Origin: Hymenobacter chitinivorans DSM 11115
Lineage (GTDB): Bacteria; Bacteroidota; Bacteroidia; Cytophagales; Hymenobacteraceae
Assembly (NCBI RefSeq): GCF_002797555.1
Contig: NZ_PGFA01000001.1
Span: forward strand, 2,852,001 to 2,916,000
Reading direction: 5' to 3'
Length of the DNA: 64,000 nt
Below the pieces are notes generated by a model. The model did no database searches. It was not told the origin of the DNA and saw nothing but the letters and a program-made list of their open reading frames with translations. Position 1 is the stretch's first letter, and each line of letters starts with the position of its first letter. Both the position numbers and the translations under genes were made by a program. Positions 61,342 to 64,000 of this stretch are shown here, one piece after another.

Positions 61342-64000
61342 CTACTGCTTGAGCAGCTTCACCGTGGCCGTGCTCGTGCTGGTGCTTACCCGCACCACGT
61401 AGAGGCCCGCCGCGGCCGGCAGCGGCACGGCCACCCGCTCGGTGGCGCGGCCCGGCTGGACCTGCTGCTGCCACACCACCGCGCCCAGCAGATTCAGTAG
61501 CTGCACCTGCGTGGGTTGGCCCTGGGCCCCGCGGATTTCCACTTCGGCCTGTTGGCCAGGCACCGGGTTTACCACCGCCGCCACGATTAGCGGCGCGGCA
61601 GCCCGGGCGGCTTGCACGGCCAGCGTCACGCAGGCCGCCGGCACGTTACTCGACCAGTCGGTGGGCACCATGTTCACCAGGGTGCCCTGGTGGCCGTGGC
61701 CGGTTTGGTCGAGGGTGACCAGGCCGCTGCCCTCGTTGAAGGACCAGTAGGCTTCCAAACCCGCCGTAGTGGCGGGCACGGCGCACATATTGGCCTGAAT
61801 TTCGGCCGCCGTCAGGGCCCGGGTCCAGGTGCGCACCTCGTCGAGGCTGCCGTTGAGGACCCGGCTGTTGTCGAAGTTGCGGCCCAGGAAGAAGTTGCTG
61901 TTGGCCACGAAGGAGCCGGTGGCATTAAGCGAGGCATTGAGCTGTCCGTTGAGGTAAAGCCGCAGCGCCGTGCCGTCGTAGGTGGCGGCCACGTGGTACC
62001 AGGTGCCGGCCGTCAGGTCGGTCGGGGAGTTGACTTTGCGGGTAATACCATTGACGAGCATCACAAACTGCAGGCGGTTGGCAGCCTGGTTGGCGTCGCC
62101 GAGGCGGACCAGGGCCGTGTTGGCGCCATCCTCCATGCCCATCACGCTGGAAATGAACGGGGAGCCGGTTTTAAACCCAGTGGGCTTGAGCCAGCACTCC
62201 ATGCTCAGGGCCGCGCCGGTCAGGTTGACGGGCCCCGCATCCACGTACTTGCTGGCCCCGTCGAAGCTCAGGCTGGAGTTGCCGCCGGAGCTGTTCGGAT
62301 TTACCACGGTGATGTAGCCGGTGCGGGTGAGCGAGTCGCGCCCAGCGGCGTTGGTGGCCCGGAGCTTCACGCTGTAGGTGCCGGGCGCGGCGTAGCTTAC
62401 CCCCGGAAACACGGCCGCGCTGGCGGCCGGCGTGCCGCCCTCAAACGTCCACCGGTAAATGCTGGCGTTGGTGGAGGCGTTGGAAAACGTGACGGGCTGC
62501 CCGGGAATTACCACCGTGGCACTAGCCGCAAAGTCCACCGTGGGCTTGGTCGTGACGGCCGCGCCGGAGTAGAGCTTGAGGCGGCCCAGGTTGAGCCGGT
62601 AGCTGGCCACGGGCGCCGCCGCCGTGGCCTGCACCCCAATCAGGGCCAGCTCCCGCCCGGCGTGGTTGCCCAGCACAAAAGTGCGCGTGGTCCAGAGCGT
62701 GTCGGTGGTGGTACCCAGGTCAAGGGCGGCGGGGTTGCTCAGGTCGTCGGCGAAGTAGAGCAGCAGCTTAGCGTTGGCCGGCCCGACCGCCCCGGTTTTA
62801 AAGGTCACGTCGAGGCTGGTAATGGTGGCGGCGGGCAGCGGGAGCTTGGTTTGGAACAGCTTCACGGTGGCGCTATTGCTGCCGCTCAGGCTGCCCTGCA
62901 GCTTCACCGACGTACCCGCGTAGTAGGCCCGGCTGAAGTCGTAATCCACGGTGACGGGCGCCGTGCCGGTTTTGTTCCACTGCCAGCTGGGCAGCAGGCT
63001 TTGCTTGCCCATGTCGGTCCAGCCCTTCACGAGCTGCTCCCCGTTGTTGGCGAACATCTTGCCCTGGCCCACTGAGAAGTAAGTATCAAACGGCAGCGAG
63101 TTGATGACGCTGCGCACCGGCACGTAGCTGCCGAAGCCCTTCCAGCCGGTGGCATCCTCGGTGGTGACGTCCAGGTCGTTGCCGGCAAAGAGGCGCTGCT
63201 CGGTCTGGTAAAAGCCCGCGTAGTCGGCCGCCGAGCTGTTGAACGAGTTGAAGCCGCCATTGAAAGTCAGGTTGGCGGCAAACAACCCCACCGACAGCAG
63301 CGGCTGGGTCCGGTCCCCGCCGGCGAAGTAGTTGTCGAGCCAGTTGGTGCGGGTAAACAGGGCCTGGGGGTTGCGGTTGGGCCAGAGGTCGGCGCCCATG
63401 TACACGTCGAACGGGCTGCGGCCCAGGCTGGTGGCCGTGGTTACCGAGGTGTTGATGTTGGTGGCGCCGGTCCAGAAGTAGTTGGTAAACATAGCGTCGC
63501 TGACCCGGGCCGGGCCGTCCTGGAGCAGGAGCTGGTTGTTGGCGTTCAGCGCGTTCTGGTAGGAAATACTGCCGCCGGGCAGCATGGCGTCGTACCAGTG
63601 GATTTCCATGCCCGCGGGCCGCAGCTGCTGCAGGCGCTTGAGCAAGTTGCGCAGCTCGATGGCCGTAGCCGCGGGCACCGACGACTCCTGGTTGAAAAAC
63701 CACCCGTCGAAGCCGTAGTAGGTGGCCACGTCCACCAGCTTCTGGGCGGCGGCGTACTCCCCGTTGCCGTCTTTCTGAATCAGCAGGTTTACGTCGGCGG
63801 CCGAGGTGAAGACCGAGCCAATGACCTTCACCCCGTTGCGGTGGGCGGCCTCCACCCAGGGCCGGGTCGGCAGGGCCACGGGCCCATCAAACCAGGTCAG
63901 CACGTCGATGTACTGCCAGTGGGTGAAGTTGTAGAGGTTGAAGCGGTTCTGCTCGTTGAGGTAGCCGGCAAAGCCGCTCATGCCGTCGGGAATGTAGTTG
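61342..64000 (-). CDS. GH85 endo-beta-N-acetylglucosaminidase with PKD, LamG and T9SS tail, partial
   Basis: This is a secreted glycosidase whose 5' end lies beyond the right edge; the frame is open to position 64000, upstream of the Met at 63981. The GH85 barrel starts with WQYIDVLTWFDGPVALPTRP and the catalytic motif GFDGWFFNQES supplies the Asn and Glu used in substrate-assisted hydrolysis. Sandwich segments follow, then a PKD domain (GQPVTFSNASTNASIYRWTF). After it come a LamG-like domain (SLSFDGASKYVDAGPVNLTG; SLDEVRTWTRALTAAEI) and a type IX secretion tail (LLNLLGAVVWQQQV; GLYVVRVSTST). GH85 enzymes cut between the two GlcNAc residues of N-glycans. T9SS export places the enzyme at the cell surface. 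Confidence 0.93.
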   Translation of the reverse strand, partial: NYIPDGMSGFAGYLNEQNRFNLYNFTHWQYIDVLTWFDGPVALPTRPWVEAAHRNGVKVIGSVFTSAADVNLLIQKDGNGEYAAAQKLVDVATYYGFDGWFFNQESSVPAATAIELRNLLKRLQQLRPAGMEIHWYDAMLPGGSISYQNALNANNQLLLQDGPARVSDAMFTNYFWTGATNINTSVTTATSLGRSPFDVYMGADLWPNRNPQALFTRTNWLDNYFAGGDRTQPLLSVGLFAANLTFNGGFNSFNSSAADYAGFYQTEQRLFAGNDLDVTTEDATGWKGFGSYVPVRSVINSLPFDTYFSVGQGKMFANNGEQLVKGWTDMGKQSLLPSWQWNKTGTAPVTVDYDFSRAYYAGTSVKLQGSLSGSNSATVKLFQTKLPLPAATITSLDVTFKTGAVGPANAKLLLYFADDLSNPAALDLGTTTDTLWTTRTFVLGNHAGRELALIGVQATAAAPVASYRLNLGRLKLYSGAAVTTKPTVDFAASATVVIPGQPVTFSNASTNASIYRWTFEGGTPAASAAVFPGVSYAAPGTYSVKLRATNAAGRDSLTRTGYITVVNPNSSGGNSSLSFDGASKYVDAGPVNLTGAALSMECWLKPTGFKTGSPFISSVMGMEDGANTALVRLGDANQAANRLQFVMLVNGITRKVNSPTDLTAGTWYHVAATYDGTALRLYLNGQLNASLNATGSFVANSNFFLGRNFDNSRVLNGSLDEVRTWTRALTAAEIQANMCAVPATTAGLEAYWSFNEGSGLVTLDQTGHGHQGTLVNMVPTDWSSNVPAACVTLAVQAARAAAPLIVAAVVNPVPGQQAEVEIRGAQGQPTQVQLLNLLGAVVWQQQVQPGRATERVAVPLPAAAGLYVVRVSTSTSTATVKLLKQ

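Noticed and set aside
1..64000. CRISPR array or prophage.
   Set aside because: No regularly spaced repeats with unique spacers were found, and no phage structural genes, integrase or transposase was recognised.

Overview
The window looks like chromosome of a high-GC Bacteroidota, most likely Hymenobacter or a close relative. The reasons are SusC/SusD pairs, a hybrid two-component regulator, an ECF sigma/FecR pair, a type IX secretion (T9SS) tail, TAnnTTTG-type promoter elements and many short fold-back intergenic repeats. The genus is inferred from gene style, not from a marker gene. No rRNA, CRISPR array or canonical tRNA gene was seen.

Layout. 1-4.4 kb: the 5' part of a SusC gene and its LacI-sensor hybrid two-component regulator, with candidate operator repeats between them. 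4.5-6.0 kb: an ArsR-SRPBCC-YdeI operon. 6.05-6.6 kb: a 2OG-Fe(II) oxygenase. 7.0-13.6 kb, all on the minus strand: an RNA-repair locus in the order PcfJ-like, Ro60/TROVE, PARG-like, RNA array, RtcB. The array holds six Y-RNA-like genes. Five of them carry a circularly permuted tRNA-like module and one is a bare Ro-binding stem. 13.9-14.2 kb: two tiny ORFs, each followed by an intrinsic terminator. 14.6-24.2 kb: ECF sigma, PafA-like phosphatase, FecR, SusC with STN domain, SusD and a lipoprotein. 24.3-28.8 kb: housekeeping and accessory genes.

29.0-39.2 kb: a membrane-stress cassette with a small chaperone-like protein, PspA, a YqiJ-like protein, a PH-domain protein, a YqiK flotillin, a DUF3592-like protein and a 1641-residue AAA ATPase. 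The 3' end of the ATPase gene recurs downstream as relics at about 40.5, 43.9 and (weakly) 50.2 kb. Between the relics lie AT-rich cargo genes (a nuclease-like ORF, a HEPN-like ORF and an esterase) mixed with GC-rich genes, which looks like a repeatedly used integration hotspot. Two copies of a roughly 125-bp multi-hairpin element lie in this region.

45.7-64 kb: serine hydrolase, flavin-type oxidase, amidohydrolase, DUF4241, methionine aminopeptidase, alpha/beta hydrolase and cupin. These are followed by a two-gene RiPP-like locus, in which a 52-residue lipoprotein-like precursor ending in CPACGMG lies 3 bp upstream of a DUF692/MNIO oxidase. Then come an SDR, an acyl-CoA synthetase, secreted proteins, a propeller gene broken by one in-frame TAG, a DUF3592 protein and a GH85 endoglycosidase with a T9SS tail that runs off the window.

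The two most unusual systems are the RNA-repair operon with its Y-RNA array and the MNIO/precursor pair. All functional statements come from motif reading by eye; no search or folding program was run.
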